Origin: Flavobacterium album | GTDB lineage: Bacteria > Bacteroidota > Bacteroidia > Flavobacteriales > Flavobacteriaceae | NCBI RefSeq assembly: GCF_003096035.1 | Contig: NZ_CP029186.1 | Coordinates: 1,563,001 to 1,627,000 of the forward strand | Length of the DNA stretch: 64,000 nt | Direction: 5' to 3' | In this document: positions 25,664-34,701 of the stretch, one piece after another | Layout of the letters: each line of letters starts with the position of its first letter | Numbering within the stretch: the stretch's first letter is position 1 | Made by a program: the position numbers and the translations under genes | The notes under the pieces: model-generated | Seen by the model: the letters and a program-made list of their open reading frames with translations, nothing else | What the model was told of the DNA's origin: nothing | The model's database searches: none

Positions 25664-26707
25664 TTAAAGCTCTTCAAAATCCTGGCTTACATTGGGGAAT
25701 GCTTCCCTTACATTCACAGCATTGCCATTAGCATCGATGACAAAAGCCACAAACTCTATATTGGCAGCATTCGCTATATTTGCCGGAACTGGGACGCTAA
25801 ACGATTTGGTGTACACATTGTTCACCACCGTTTCGCTGCTGTCAATGGCTTCACCCAAAAGTGGCGTAAGCACCGCCCTCAGCACGTGGTTGTGGTGGAA
25901 ATCTTCCAGCAGGTCAACACCGTCATAATACGTGGTGTAATTGTGCTGATCATAGATAAGCCCGTTTTCCAGTACATAAACCACCAGCTTCAGGTTGCTG
26001 AAGTTGCTGCTGAACTTTACGTTCACATTCACATTCATCGTGCTGCCGCTAACCGATGTTTCCAGCGCCAGTCCCATTTTAGGATTATTGCCCTGCGTAA
26101 GCCCGATTACCTGCGCAATATTTTCCGGTTCAGGGAAAGTCCATTGCGTTTTGCGGTTCAGGAAGCCTTTAGGGTATCCCTCGGCGCCAAGTGTATTTTC
26201 AAGTTCCGAAGTATCGTAATTGTATGGGTCATATACAGAACTCGAAACATTTGAACTCGGCCTGTGTATGGATACTGCCACTACTTTGTCGCTTTGCTGC
26301 TTAGCCAACTCGATGCCGTAAGCCACGCGTGGGCAGTAGCCACACCATGTGCCGGTATAGTCCTCAATAAGCACACGTTTTACAAAATTGGTCTCGGAGC
26401 CATCATGATAGTGTACAGTTATCGTATCTGAAACCGTCCCGATCACTGCCTTAATCTTAAAATCACCTGTTTCAGACGATGTAAGGGTATTTCCCTCGAT
26501 CGGAGAGCCATTTACAGAAAAATCCGCTTCACCGGTCACATCATTGTTGTTATTATCTTTTACCGTAAAAGTAACGGTCTCCCCGGTGATCTTTATGGAA
26601 CTGTCAGCAGTCAGCACAACGCCCTCTACCGACTTTAGTACCGTATAATCCGTTGAGCAGCCACAAAAAGCGAACGCGATAAATAGCAGTATAATATTCT
26701 TTTTCAT
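25664..26707 (-). CDS. Omp28-family outer-membrane lipoprotein
   Basis: The roughly 347-residue lipoprotein has the lipobox FCGCSTDY, a beta-sandwich N-terminal domain (about 25-110), and then the Omp28 domain. That domain starts KRVLIEDYTGTWCGYCPR, a thioredoxin-like fold with a CxxC motif. Omp28 was first described as a Porphyromonas surface protein, and a redox role is inferred from the motif. An ATG two codons upstream (26713) is equally possible. It follows the 250-residue T9SS cargo gene by about 25-31 bases and probably shares its transcript. Confidence 0.9.
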   Translation of the reverse strand: MKKNIILLFIAFAFCGCSTDYTVLKSVEGVVLTADSSIKITGETVTFTVKDNNNNDVTGEADFSVNGSPIEGNTLTSSETGDFKIKAVIGTVSDTITVHYHDGSETNFVKRVLIEDYTGTWCGYCPRVAYGIELAKQQSDKVVAVSIHRPSSNVSSSVYDPYNYDTSELENTLGAEGYPKGFLNRKTQWTFPEPENIAQVIGLTQGNNPKMGLALETSVSGSTMNVNVNVKFSSNFSNLKLVVYVLENGLIYDQHNYTTYYDGVDLLEDFHHNHVLRAVLTPLLGEAIDSSETVVNNVYTKSFSVPVPANIANAANIEFVAFVIDANGNAVNVREAFPNVSQDFEEL

Positions 26708-26738
26708 TGTCATTCATTGCAGCCGGTTAGGCTGGTAT

Positions 26739-27491
26739 TTAATTTTTTACGATCCTTATCTGCGAAGACTTGTTGTCTTCGGTGGTAAACCTTGCAAAAT
26801 AAACCGCAGCGCTGAGGCCTGAAAGGTCGGCTGATTGTGAGCCTTCTTTGATGCTCTCTGTTTTTACAACCTGGCCTGCCATATTGATAAGTTCCATTTT
26901 TACATTCTGGGTTGCAGAAAGTTCCAGCTGGCCGCTCACTACTGTATTTTTAAGGGTAATACCCATGTTTTTCAAAGCAGTGAAATCGGTTGTGCCTGCT
27001 GTTGGTGCATACCTATAGGTAAAATTCAATAAATTCTCGCCTATTTGCGCACCGGTGTTGTCAACCTGTATAAAGGCAAGGTTTACTACCACATCCTGGG
27101 TTGGATCTATTATAGCCTCACCAAGATAAAAATGATCTCCATCAAAGTTTGAATCTCCCGGAGCAAGTGTCAGTCCCGTCACAGGGTTGTTTGGTACGGT
27201 GCCACCAGAGGTAAAATGGGTATAGCAAGTCCCGCCAAAACAAAACTGTGTACTCTCGGAATTACCAGTGGTGTTTTCCATTGACACAACCTTTAACTTC
27301 AGGTTAATCGTCGCATCAGATATATTGGTTACATGCAAGGGCATTTCAGTATAGTTTTGTGGTACAATTGTATGTGTTACATATATATATCCTTCATTTA
27401 CAGTCTGCTCATTCCTTTCTGTTACCTCTATTATTTGTGCCTGTGCAATCCCGCATAATAATAGCCCGGCCATTAAAATAATTTTCTTCAT
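26739..27491 (-). CDS. Secreted protein with T9SS type A sorting tail
   Basis: The 250-residue protein has a signal peptide (MKKIILMAGLLLCGIAQA) and a beta-sandwich region (about 20-165) with a single CFGGTCY cysteine pair. The last ~80 residues have the T9SS sorting pattern: QNVKMELINMAGQVVKT, then LSGLSAAVYFARF and a final basic strand ending IRIVKN. The body matches no named family I know. It is placed between the Omp28 lipoprotein and the T9SS redoxin, implying work at the cell surface with them. Confidence 0.85.
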   Translation of the reverse strand: MKKIILMAGLLLCGIAQAQIIEVTERNEQTVNEGYIYVTHTIVPQNYTEMPLHVTNISDATINLKLKVVSMENTTGNSESTQFCFGGTCYTHFTSGGTVPNNPVTGLTLAPGDSNFDGDHFYLGEAIIDPTQDVVVNLAFIQVDNTGAQIGENLLNFTYRYAPTAGTTDFTALKNMGITLKNTVVSGQLELSATQNVKMELINMAGQVVKTESIKEGSQSADLSGLSAAVYFARFTTEDNKSSQIRIVKN

Positions 27492-27530
27492 GATCTTGTT
27501 TAATTTAAAATAGTTGCAATTGTTTTTTAA

Positions 27531-27569
27531 GTAAAAAGCTATCGGGCCTAATTTCTTATTCCCGATAGC
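27531..27569 (-). terminator. Terminator of the T9SS redoxin gene
   Basis: GCTATCGGG (27538-27546) pairs with CCCGATAGC (27561-27569), followed on the minus strand by five T. It separates the redoxin transcript from the downstream T9SS/Omp28 pair. Confidence 0.75.
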
Positions 27570-27595
27570 ATAATAAATATTTCAGTAGTACAGAA

Positions 27596-29119
27596 TTACT
27601 CTATAACGATCTTTTCGATCTTTTCAGATGTAAGCCCTTTTATTTTGGCGATATACATGCCGCTCTGTAGCGATCCAAGGTTTACAGAACCACCATTCTC
27701 TATGCCTTTAGCAGTGTATACTACTTTGCCTGTAAGGTCAAGAACCGTTACGTCTACAGTTTCCTGTGTTGTAAAGTTAAGGATACCTGTTGTAGGGTTA
27801 GGGTACATAGCGAAAGTCTCATTAGTAATGGTTTCAGTGCCAAGGGTTCCCATAGCCCTGAAAGCTTTTGGAGTTGAAAGTGTCGATCCGAAATTACCTA
27901 TGTTAAGGTTTTGGTAGGCTGCTACTCCGTTAGAATAGATCTCAATACCACCGTCTCCGGCAGACCATCCGTCACCCGCAGCGTCTTTTACTACAAGTGT
28001 AAAGCACTCAGGGCTGGTGCCTGGCAACGTTACATTGTGTATTTTTACAGTGTTTGCATCAGCACCTCCTGCGCCATATTCTCCCGGGCCTTCAAGGTAA
28101 GGTCCTCCTGAAGCAACAAGAGTACCTGCACTGTTTTTAATCTGCCATGTTATTTCATGAGGGTAGTTGTCTGTATGTACCCTTACTTCGATATTATTAT
28201 TTGGTGCTACGCCTGCTACTGAGAACGCTACAGGTGCAGTGGCTGCCTCAGGGTGGGCTGGCGTGCTGCCGTTTATCGAAGTGATCTCCATAGTATAGGT
28301 AGATTCCGGGTTCAACACAACATTGTTGAAGTTGATAGATGCCGCATTGTTAAACTGAGGGAAGTTACCATTGTATGTTTGTGTTGCTACAACAGCGCCT
28401 GTATTGTCTTTTAATACAACTGTTGCTGTAGTAATATTGTTCTCGCCAAAGTTTTTAAGCTTGCCCTGAACCTGCACCGCATCGCCAACAGTACAAAGCC
28501 TTACAGCAGCAGCAGATTGCTCGATATGGCCAAAGTTTTGTGTTCCTACAAGTGTCTGGCAGCCGCTATTAATAACTTCTTTAAGCTGTGCAGCATTCAG
28601 GTGGTCTGCATACGTGGTAGTTTTTGTTTCTTTACATATAACATACACTGTCGGAAAAAAATCAATGTCATAGTGGTTCGCAGCGCCCAAATTCATGACA
28701 ACGTTATCCTCAATAATAGGGTATGGAGTTCCAAGAGTCCAGTTGCCCTGGCTTGGAGAGATTGGCCCCTGTACCCCATAAAGGTTGGCGGTGTTAGTAT
28801 TGGCAATATCACCTTCTATAAAAAATACCATTGCCTCATTTGAACCGTTAGGGCCGTAAGCCTCATAGAAATCGGCAAGTGCATGGGTCTTGTGGTAATT
28901 CCAGCATGGTGCACACCAGGTAGCTGAGAAATCGATAACAACGCTTTTGCCTGCATTAAGATATTGGGAATACAGTGAGTATTGTACACCGTTGATATCG
29001 GTAGCAGTAAAGTCAGGTGCGATAGAACCGTCGGCAAGTGGATTTCCGTCCCCCGAAATCTGTGCCGACGCTGTTAGCCCTGCGGCTAAAAGTAATCCTA
29101 AGAGTAAATTTTTTTTCAT
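27596..29119 (-). CDS. T9SS-secreted redoxin (thioredoxin-fold) protein
   Basis: The 507-residue cargo has a signal peptide (1-19) and then a redoxin domain (about 30-190) with APDFTATDINGVQYSL and the active-site motif ATWCAPCWNY (Cys69, Cys72). A beta-sandwich (about 200-300) and a jelly-roll-like module follow, with VKDAAGDGWSAGDGGIEIY (about 310-425). The C-terminal T9SS tail starts FAMYPNPTTGILNFTTQ and ends ISKIKGL-like basic residues. A surface-attached thiol oxidoreductase is the best reading. It has its own terminator and diverges from tlpA. Confidence 0.9.
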   Translation of the reverse strand: MKKNLLLGLLLAAGLTASAQISGDGNPLADGSIAPDFTATDINGVQYSLYSQYLNAGKSVVIDFSATWCAPCWNYHKTHALADFYEAYGPNGSNEAMVFFIEGDIANTNTANLYGVQGPISPSQGNWTLGTPYPIIEDNVVMNLGAANHYDIDFFPTVYVICKETKTTTYADHLNAAQLKEVINSGCQTLVGTQNFGHIEQSAAAVRLCTVGDAVQVQGKLKNFGENNITTATVVLKDNTGAVVATQTYNGNFPQFNNAASINFNNVVLNPESTYTMEITSINGSTPAHPEAATAPVAFSVAGVAPNNNIEVRVHTDNYPHEITWQIKNSAGTLVASGGPYLEGPGEYGAGGADANTVKIHNVTLPGTSPECFTLVVKDAAGDGWSAGDGGIEIYSNGVAAYQNLNIGNFGSTLSTPKAFRAMGTLGTETITNETFAMYPNPTTGILNFTTQETVDVTVLDLTGKVVYTAKGIENGGSVNLGSLQSGMYIAKIKGLTSEKIEKIVIE

Positions 29120-29277
29120 ATGTTCAAGTTTAATAGTTATAGTTATTCGCTTGGAATTGAGGCGAAAATTATGTAAAAAAATTGTTACACAGAAAAAAAT
29201 GCGGTAAAATGTTTAAAAAAACATTAAATCTTAATAATGCGATGCGAAAAATGTTATAAAAAGCATGTTTTCACCCC

Positions 29278-29285
29278 TATCTTTG
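29278..29285 (+). promoter_or_regulatory. Possible -7 box upstream of the TlpA-like gene
   Basis: TATCTTTG matches TAnnTTTG, but no -33 element is seen, and the leader would be about 115 bases. Confidence 0.4.
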
Positions 29286-29405
29286 TGATTTTTATATTTC
29301 TACCATCCCTATAGGGTTATAATTTTAGCAAAAAACGGCCTTTCGCAGATAAAATTTTTTTAATATTGCCACGCAACTATTTATGTCTATTTTAACTAAA
29401 CAACA

Positions 29406-29882
29406 ATGAAAAAATTACTGGTACTGTTTTTCTTCCTTACGGCTTCTGTTTATGCACAGAAAGAAATGCCGAATGTGAGCCTTAAATCAGAAAACAACAA
29501 AAGCTATAATGTAAAAAACGACTTTGCCGAAAAAGACAAGATCTATGTATTTACTTTTTGGGCAACATGGTGCGTTCCGTGCATCAACGAGCTTGATGCG
29601 ATCAATCAGCATTATGCCGAATGGTCTAAGGAGCTGAACATGGAGGTTATTGCTGTATCTATAGATGATACCCGTACGCAAAAACGCGTAAAGCCACTCC
29701 TTAACGGCAAGAAATGGCCTTATACGGTACTTCTCGATACCAATCAGGACCTTAAGAGGGCACTAGCTATTGCCAATGTGCCTTACACCGTTGTAGTTAA
29801 GAATAAAAAAGTGGTTTATGTGCACAACGGCTATAGCCAGGGCGCTGAGAAGGAGCTATATGCTAAACTGAAGACACTATAG
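29406..29882 (+). CDS. TlpA-like periplasmic thioredoxin-family protein
   Basis: The 158-residue protein has a signal peptide (1-18, ending YAQ) and a single thioredoxin-fold domain with the active site WATWCVPC (Cys56, Cys59). The cis-proline loop appears in IANVPYTVVV. It probably reduces or resolves disulfides in the envelope. The DUF6029-like gene starts five bases after its stop (ATG 29887), so the two are coupled. Confidence 0.92.
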   Translation: MKKLLVLFFFLTASVYAQKEMPNVSLKSENNKSYNVKNDFAEKDKIYVFTFWATWCVPCINELDAINQHYAEWSKELNMEVIAVSIDDTRTQKRVKPLLNGKKWPYTVLLDTNQDLKRALAIANVPYTVVVKNKKVVYVHNGYSQGAEKELYAKLKTL

Positions 29883-29886
29883 ATTG

Positions 29887-31584
29887 ATGAGGAAATTACT
29901 TTTACTATTGCTGCCGCTATCGGTAGGGAACCTTTGGGCACAGGAAAACGATTCCATACAAAAAAAGGACTACGGAAAAGTGTTCGGCGGATTCGAGTCG
30001 AATTCCCAGTGGTACCTCAACGATAAAGAAAGGAACCTTTCGCACCCCAAAGACCCTGTACGGTCCAATAACTACCTTTTGGTTAATTACCAGATAGGCA
30101 ATTTTAGCGCAGGGATACAGGCAGAGGCCTATGAGCCCAATGCGCTTTTAAATTACAACCCGGGCTTTAAGGGCACAGGCATCGGCACCTATTATGCCAG
30201 CTATAAGACAAGTAAATTCGAAGCAACTGCGGGCTACTTTTATGAGCAGTTCGGCAGCGGGCTTTTGCTGCGCGCGTGGGAAGACAGGGCACTGGGTATC
30301 AATACGGCCCTTCGTGGCGGAAGGATACTATACCGCCCGTCTGATAATGTCAGGCTTACGGCTTTATACGGTCGCCAGCGTTCCGGTTTTGATGTATCGC
30401 ATGGCGATGTGTATGGCTTTGATTCCGATTTTAACCTCAACAGCCTTTTTAAGTTCGAGTCGTCCGACCTCTCTGTAGGCGCAAGCTACGTAGGCCGCTA
30501 TGAAAAGATAGATATGCCCAACCCACCCGTTGATGAGCTTACCAATGCTTTTTCCGGCAGGGTGAACTTTATACATAATGCTTTTTATGTGTCGGGTGAA
30601 TTTGATTACAAACAAAAAGACATCCTTCTTAATGCCCTAAATACGCTGAACTACGATTTCATTAAGCCGGGCAACGCGTTACTGCTTAATTTCGGCTATT
30701 CTAAAGAAGGCCTTGGTATCGATGCTACCCTACGCCGCATGGAAAACATGGGCTTCCTTTCCGAAAGAACCCCTACCAGTGTGGGCGACGGTATCTCTAC
30801 CAGCCTTAACTTTAATGACAAAATACTCAGCTTTACACCGGCATTAACCAAGCAGCACCACTCTAACCTGGCAAACATATATGTGTACCAGGCGCAAGGC
30901 AGGGTGAGCTTTGTAGACCCTACCATTATGATGGCAGGTGAGACCGGCGGCCAGTTGGATGTGTTTTATGATTTTGCCAAAGAAACCATGTTCGGCGGAA
31001 AGTACGGCACCAAAGTAGCTGTCAATGTTTCGAGCTGGTACAACCTTCCGGGGCAGTACAGGTTCAACCCGGCACAGTATGATACAAAATTCTTTGGGGT
31101 AGGCACCAAGTATTTCTCAGATTATAATATCGAGATCAAAAAGCAGCTTTCCGAAACATGGCATACCGCTTTTGAATATGTGAACCAGTATTATAACAAA
31201 GAATGGCTTCAGGGCGGCGAACTGGTAAAAACCAACATCGTTACCGGCGAGGCAACCTATAATTTCACGCCTTCAAAATCGATACGGGTGGAGGCCGAGC
31301 ACATGTGGGCCGATGCCGATTTCAAGAACTGGGCAGGCGGTACTGTAGAACTTAACCTCAACGATAAGTACTCGTTCTATGTATGGGATATTATGAACTA
31401 TGGTAATGACGACCCGAACAGGCGCATCCACTACTACAATGTGGGTGGTGCCTACAGGATAGGCGCAACGCGTGTAGCTCTCAATTACGGAAGGCAGCGT
31501 GGCGGACTTGTGTGTGTGGGCGGTGTATGCCGCTTCGTACCCGAAAGTACCGGGGTGTCAATGCAGATCAGTACGGCATTCTAA
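29887..31584 (+). CDS. DUF6029-like outer-membrane protein
   Basis: The 565-residue protein has a signal peptide (about 1-20) and a long series of amphipathic beta-strands with aromatic ends, such as YNVGGAYRIGATRVALNYG, ending in Phe. This suggests an outer-membrane beta-barrel. The sequence resembles the DUF6029 family that sits beside TlpA and Omp28 genes in Flavobacteria; this is from memory, not a search. The true start is ATG 29887; TTG at 29884 precedes it. No catalytic motif is visible. Confidence 0.8.
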   Translation: MRKLLLLLLPLSVGNLWAQENDSIQKKDYGKVFGGFESNSQWYLNDKERNLSHPKDPVRSNNYLLVNYQIGNFSAGIQAEAYEPNALLNYNPGFKGTGIGTYYASYKTSKFEATAGYFYEQFGSGLLLRAWEDRALGINTALRGGRILYRPSDNVRLTALYGRQRSGFDVSHGDVYGFDSDFNLNSLFKFESSDLSVGASYVGRYEKIDMPNPPVDELTNAFSGRVNFIHNAFYVSGEFDYKQKDILLNALNTLNYDFIKPGNALLLNFGYSKEGLGIDATLRRMENMGFLSERTPTSVGDGISTSLNFNDKILSFTPALTKQHHSNLANIYVYQAQGRVSFVDPTIMMAGETGGQLDVFYDFAKETMFGGKYGTKVAVNVSSWYNLPGQYRFNPAQYDTKFFGVGTKYFSDYNIEIKKQLSETWHTAFEYVNQYYNKEWLQGGELVKTNIVTGEATYNFTPSKSIRVEAEHMWADADFKNWAGGTVELNLNDKYSFYVWDIMNYGNDDPNRRIHYYNVGGAYRIGATRVALNYGRQRGGLVCVGGVCRFVPESTGVSMQISTAF

Positions 31585-31610
31585 TAACGTAAATTCCTTA
31601 AAACCGTACT

Positions 31611-31683
31611 GGTAGAGACGCAGTGCCTGCGTCTCGCCTAATGGTCAAATGATTATGTTAGACGCAGGCACTGCGTCTCTACC
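31611..31683. repeat. Large palindromic intergenic repeat
   Basis: Perfect 24-base inverted arms (31611-31634 and 31660-31683) begin and end with GGTAGAGACGCAG and CTGCGTCTCTACC and enclose a 25-base loop. Each arm contains a smaller near-palindrome (GACGCAG-TGC-CTGCGTC). It lies between convergent genes, upstream of the shared terminator. Confidence 0.85.
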
Positions 31684-31691
31684 ATATAACA

Positions 31692-31726
31692 ACAAAAAAG
31701 TTCCCGCATTACGGGAACTTTTTTTA
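31692..31726. terminator. Bidirectional terminator between the DUF6029 and pruA genes
   Basis: GTTCCCG (31700-31706) pairs with CGGGAAC (31712-31718), with six A before and seven T after. Confidence 0.9.
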
Positions 31727-31742
31727 TTCATATCATCACGTA

Positions 31743-33368
31743 TTATCCCAAAAACGGGTACCTGTAATCACTAGGCGGTACAAATGTTTCTTTTATAGTC
31801 CTTGGCGATACCCAGCGAAGCAGGTTCAGTATCGATCCGGCTTTGTCGTTGGTTCCAGATGCCCTTGCACCCCCAAAAGGTTGTTGGCCCACTACGGCGC
31901 CTGTAGGCTTATCGTTGATGTAGAAGTTACCTGCACTGTTCTCAAGCGCTTTCGTAGCCTCTTCAATAGCATAGCGGTCCTGGCTGAAAATAGCTCCTGT
32001 AAGTGCGTATGGCGAAGTTTCGTCAACCAGCTTCAGGGTTTCTGCCCACTGGCTGTCTTCATAAATATAAATGGTCAGTACCGGCCCGAACAATTCAGTG
32101 CAAAGCGTATCATATTTTTTATTGGTCGTCACGATAACCGTAGGCTCAATGAACCAGCCTTTGGATTTATCATAACCGCCGCCTGCTATAACCTCGGCAT
32201 CCGGAGCATTCTTAGCTTCATCAATATATTTTGCAAGCTTATCAAAAGAAGCTTCGTGTATTACGGCAGAAACAAAGTTGGACGGGTCTTCCGGCGAGCC
32301 CATTTTAAAGGAAGCCATATCGTTAAGCAAATGCTCTTTAATTGCCGGCCAAAGCGACTTTGGAAGGTAAGCTCTTGATGCAGCCGAACATTTCTGTCCC
32401 TGGTATTCGAAAGCGCCCCTTGAAAGTGCTGTAGCTACTTCAGCAGGAATAGATGACGGGTGTGCCACAACGAAATCTTTTCCGCCTGTTTCGCCTACTA
32501 TCCTTGGGTAGGTCTTGTAATTGCTGATATTTTTCCCAATGCTTGTCCAGATGTCATTGAAAACACCGGTTGAACCTGTAAAATGCACTCCTGCAAAATC
32601 AGGGCTGGAGATAAGCACATCGCTTATCATCGAAGCGCTACCGTGAACCATGTTGATAACGCCGTCAGGCAACCCTGCAAGCTTGAACACTTCCATAATT
32701 ACGTTGGCGCTGTATACCTGTCCGGCGCTCGGTTTCCAAACCACTACATTACCCATCAGGGCAGGGGCAGAAGGCAGGTTCCCGGCAATAGCGGTAAAGT
32801 TGAATGGTGTAACAGCGTATACAAAGCCTTCCAGCGGGCGGTGCTCCATGCGGTTCCATATCCCTTCAGACGATACCGGCTGCTCGGCATAGATCTGTGC
32901 CATGAACTGCACGTTGAAGCGAAGGAAATCAATAAGCTCGCACGCCGAATCGATCTCAGCCTGGTGAACTGTCTTCGCCTGCGCGATCATGGTAGCCGCA
33001 TTTATTTTGGAACGGTAAGGCCCGGCAAGCAGCTCGGCAGCCTTAAGGAATATCGAAGCCCTGTGCTCCCATGCCATAGAGGCCCATTTTTTCTTTGCAG
33101 AAAGCGCGGCTGCGATAGCCTGCTCTACATGCTGCTTTTCAGCCTCATGGTATTGGCCCACGGTTTTCTTATGGTCGAACGGTGGGTTTATGGTTTTGGT
33201 TTTCCCGGTGCGGATCTCTTCGCTGCCAATGTATAGCGGCACATCCACACTGGTATTGTACATTTCTTTGAAAGTGGCAAGTACCTGTTCCCTCTCTTTG
33301 GTTCCGGGAGCGTAAGATTTAACGGGTTCGTTAATTGCTTTGGGTACATTGTATATTCCTTTTGGCAT
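31743..33368 (-). CDS. pruA: L-glutamate gamma-semialdehyde dehydrogenase
   Basis: The 541-residue aldehyde dehydrogenase oxidises glutamate semialdehyde (P5C) to glutamate with NAD in proline catabolism. The catalytic residues are the general-base Glu in VGETGGKDF and the nucleophile Cys in YQGQKCSAASR. FTGSTGVFNDIW and the C-terminal GAVVGQQPFGGARASGTNDK confirm the P5C dehydrogenase type. It is stand-alone, not fused to PutA. A minus-strand -7 box (CAAATATA on the plus strand, 33406-33413) lies 37 bases upstream, inside an inverted repeat. Confidence 0.97.
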   Translation of the reverse strand: MPKGIYNVPKAINEPVKSYAPGTKEREQVLATFKEMYNTSVDVPLYIGSEEIRTGKTKTINPPFDHKKTVGQYHEAEKQHVEQAIAAALSAKKKWASMAWEHRASIFLKAAELLAGPYRSKINAATMIAQAKTVHQAEIDSACELIDFLRFNVQFMAQIYAEQPVSSEGIWNRMEHRPLEGFVYAVTPFNFTAIAGNLPSAPALMGNVVVWKPSAGQVYSANVIMEVFKLAGLPDGVINMVHGSASMISDVLISSPDFAGVHFTGSTGVFNDIWTSIGKNISNYKTYPRIVGETGGKDFVVAHPSSIPAEVATALSRGAFEYQGQKCSAASRAYLPKSLWPAIKEHLLNDMASFKMGSPEDPSNFVSAVIHEASFDKLAKYIDEAKNAPDAEVIAGGGYDKSKGWFIEPTVIVTTNKKYDTLCTELFGPVLTIYIYEDSQWAETLKLVDETSPYALTGAIFSQDRYAIEEATKALENSAGNFYINDKPTGAVVGQQPFGGARASGTNDKAGSILNLLRWVSPRTIKETFVPPSDYRYPFLG

Positions 33369-33402
33369 AATTGTATGTAGTTTAAAGGATTAAATTTTGG
33401 TA

Positions 33403-33441
33403 TTGCAAATATACGAGAAATTATCAATCCCGTATTTGCAA
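33403..33441 (-). promoter_or_regulatory. pruA promoter region with inverted repeat
   Basis: TTGCAAATATACG (33404-33415 region) and CGTATTTGCAA (33431-33441) are inverted copies apart from one extra T. The left arm contains the -7 box TATATTTG (minus strand). It could be an operator. Confidence 0.45.
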
Positions 33442-33660
33442 ATACAGCAACAAAAAAGAGGAATTATTGAATATAAATGAACTTTGCTAATCTCTAAGGT
33501 TTTGAAATATTACGTGTTTTTACCAAACTGCTGTAAATATAGAAATGATTTCTTGCCACGTATAAGGAATAATTACCTTTACATGCAAAAAGAAAAGATG
33601 CTACTACAATTAATGTCAATAATGATTAATAAAGGTTTGTAATAAAAAGCCATAATAATT

Positions 33661-34179
33661 ATGAATGCCAAAAGATTACTGATACTTGTTTTTTTATTTA
33701 ATATATTTATTTTTTACAGCCAGGATTTAGGTAAAATAAATGGCCGGCTTATACTTAATGATTTGGACTCTAAAGAATCCGTTTCTCAAAAAACATATGT
33801 AATAGTTAAATCGAAGACTTACATTGATAGTGTAAAAGTCGATTCTAATTTGAAATTTGAATTTACAAATATTGTATCGGATACTATAAGGCTATATCTC
33901 TCTCCTCGGTCTTATCCTAATAACATATTTTACAGATTTTATTTAAATAAGGGAGAAACTAAAAATCTTAATCTTCCATATTCGCCAAATTGCCCATATG
34001 GCAAAAGTGATACCTGTCCAATTTGCTGCAAAAAAGATTATGTGATTCCGATTGTTTATGGATTGATAATGAACGAACAGGGAAAAGAAGCCGACATGAA
34101 AAATTACAAATCAGGTGGATGTGTAATTTCAGATTGTCAACCTAAATTGTTCTGCAAAAGAGATGAGACTGAATTTTGA
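33661..34179 (+). CDS. Secreted or periplasmic Cys-rich (zinc-ribbon-like) protein
   Basis: The 172-residue protein has a signal peptide (about 1-20), a beta-rich N-terminal region (about 25-105), and a C-terminal Cys-rich segment. That segment reads CPYGKSDTCPICCKKDY, VIPIVYGL, then GGCVISDCQPKLFCKRDETEF. The order CPxC ... VIPIVYG ... GGC ... C resembles a small, widespread zinc-ribbon-like domain usually found alone in the cytoplasm, from memory. The gene is markedly AT-rich compared with its neighbours. A 19-residue ORF upstream (33583-33642) may be a leader but is weakly supported. The function is unknown. Confidence 0.65.
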   Translation: MNAKRLLILVFLFNIFIFYSQDLGKINGRLILNDLDSKESVSQKTYVIVKSKTYIDSVKVDSNLKFEFTNIVSDTIRLYLSPRSYPNNIFYRFYLNKGETKNLNLPYSPNCPYGKSDTCPICCKKDYVIPIVYGLIMNEQGKEADMKNYKSGGCVISDCQPKLFCKRDETEF

Positions 34180-34208
34180 AAAATGCAAGCTAATCCCGAC
34201 TTAAATTA

Positions 34209-34595
34209 TTAATTCAACGCAAAAGGAGCGCTCAGCCTGAAAGTAGGCACTATAACCTTAAAAGTGCGGGTAGTGGTAAAGTTCACCATGCTGAAATAGC
34301 CACGCATTGCCCCAAAAGGAGAAGCCAGCAGGCAGCCGGAGCTGTAGGTATGCTTTTCGCCCGGCTTAAGCACCGGTTTTTTACCGATAACGCCCTCGCC
34401 ATCTACAATTTCGATGTCATTAAGCGAGTCGAATATCTCCCAGTGGCGGGTGTTGAGCTGTACCGAATCTTTGCCGTGATTTTCTATGGTTATCTCATAA
34501 GAAAAGGCAAATTGTATCTTGTAGTTCTTGAAGTAAGTGCCTTCAAAACTGGTAGATACTGATATTTTAATGCCTCGTGTTACTTGTGATACCAT
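34209..34595 (-). CDS. apaG: ApaG-family protein
   Basis: The 128-residue protein has the ApaG (FN3-like beta-sandwich) fold, with TRGIKISVSTSFEG at the start, NTRHWEIFD, and the diagnostic GEKHTYSSGCLLASPFGAMRGYF. ApaG is named for Co2+ resistance in Salmonella, and its molecular role is not settled. It lies downstream of the T9SS Plug gene in the same orientation, with a 106-base gap. Confidence 0.95.
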   Translation of the reverse strand: MVSQVTRGIKISVSTSFEGTYFKNYKIQFAFSYEITIENHGKDSVQLNTRHWEIFDSLNDIEIVDGEGVIGKKPVLKPGEKHTYSSGCLLASPFGAMRGYFSMVNFTTTRTFKVIVPTFRLSAPFALN

Positions 34596-34701
34596 TCCTG
34601 GGGAATTTGTGTCTTACGACGTAAAAATACAAAAAATTATTGTCAGGGTCGTTAAAATCACGGTTTAAATTAAGCTTATCTAATTTTTAAATCTTTGGCT
34701 G

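Noticed and set aside
33583..33642. 19-residue leader ORF upstream of the Cys-rich gene
   Set aside because: Chance ORF in AT-rich DNA; no ribosome-binding site, conservation evidence or recognisable leader composition.
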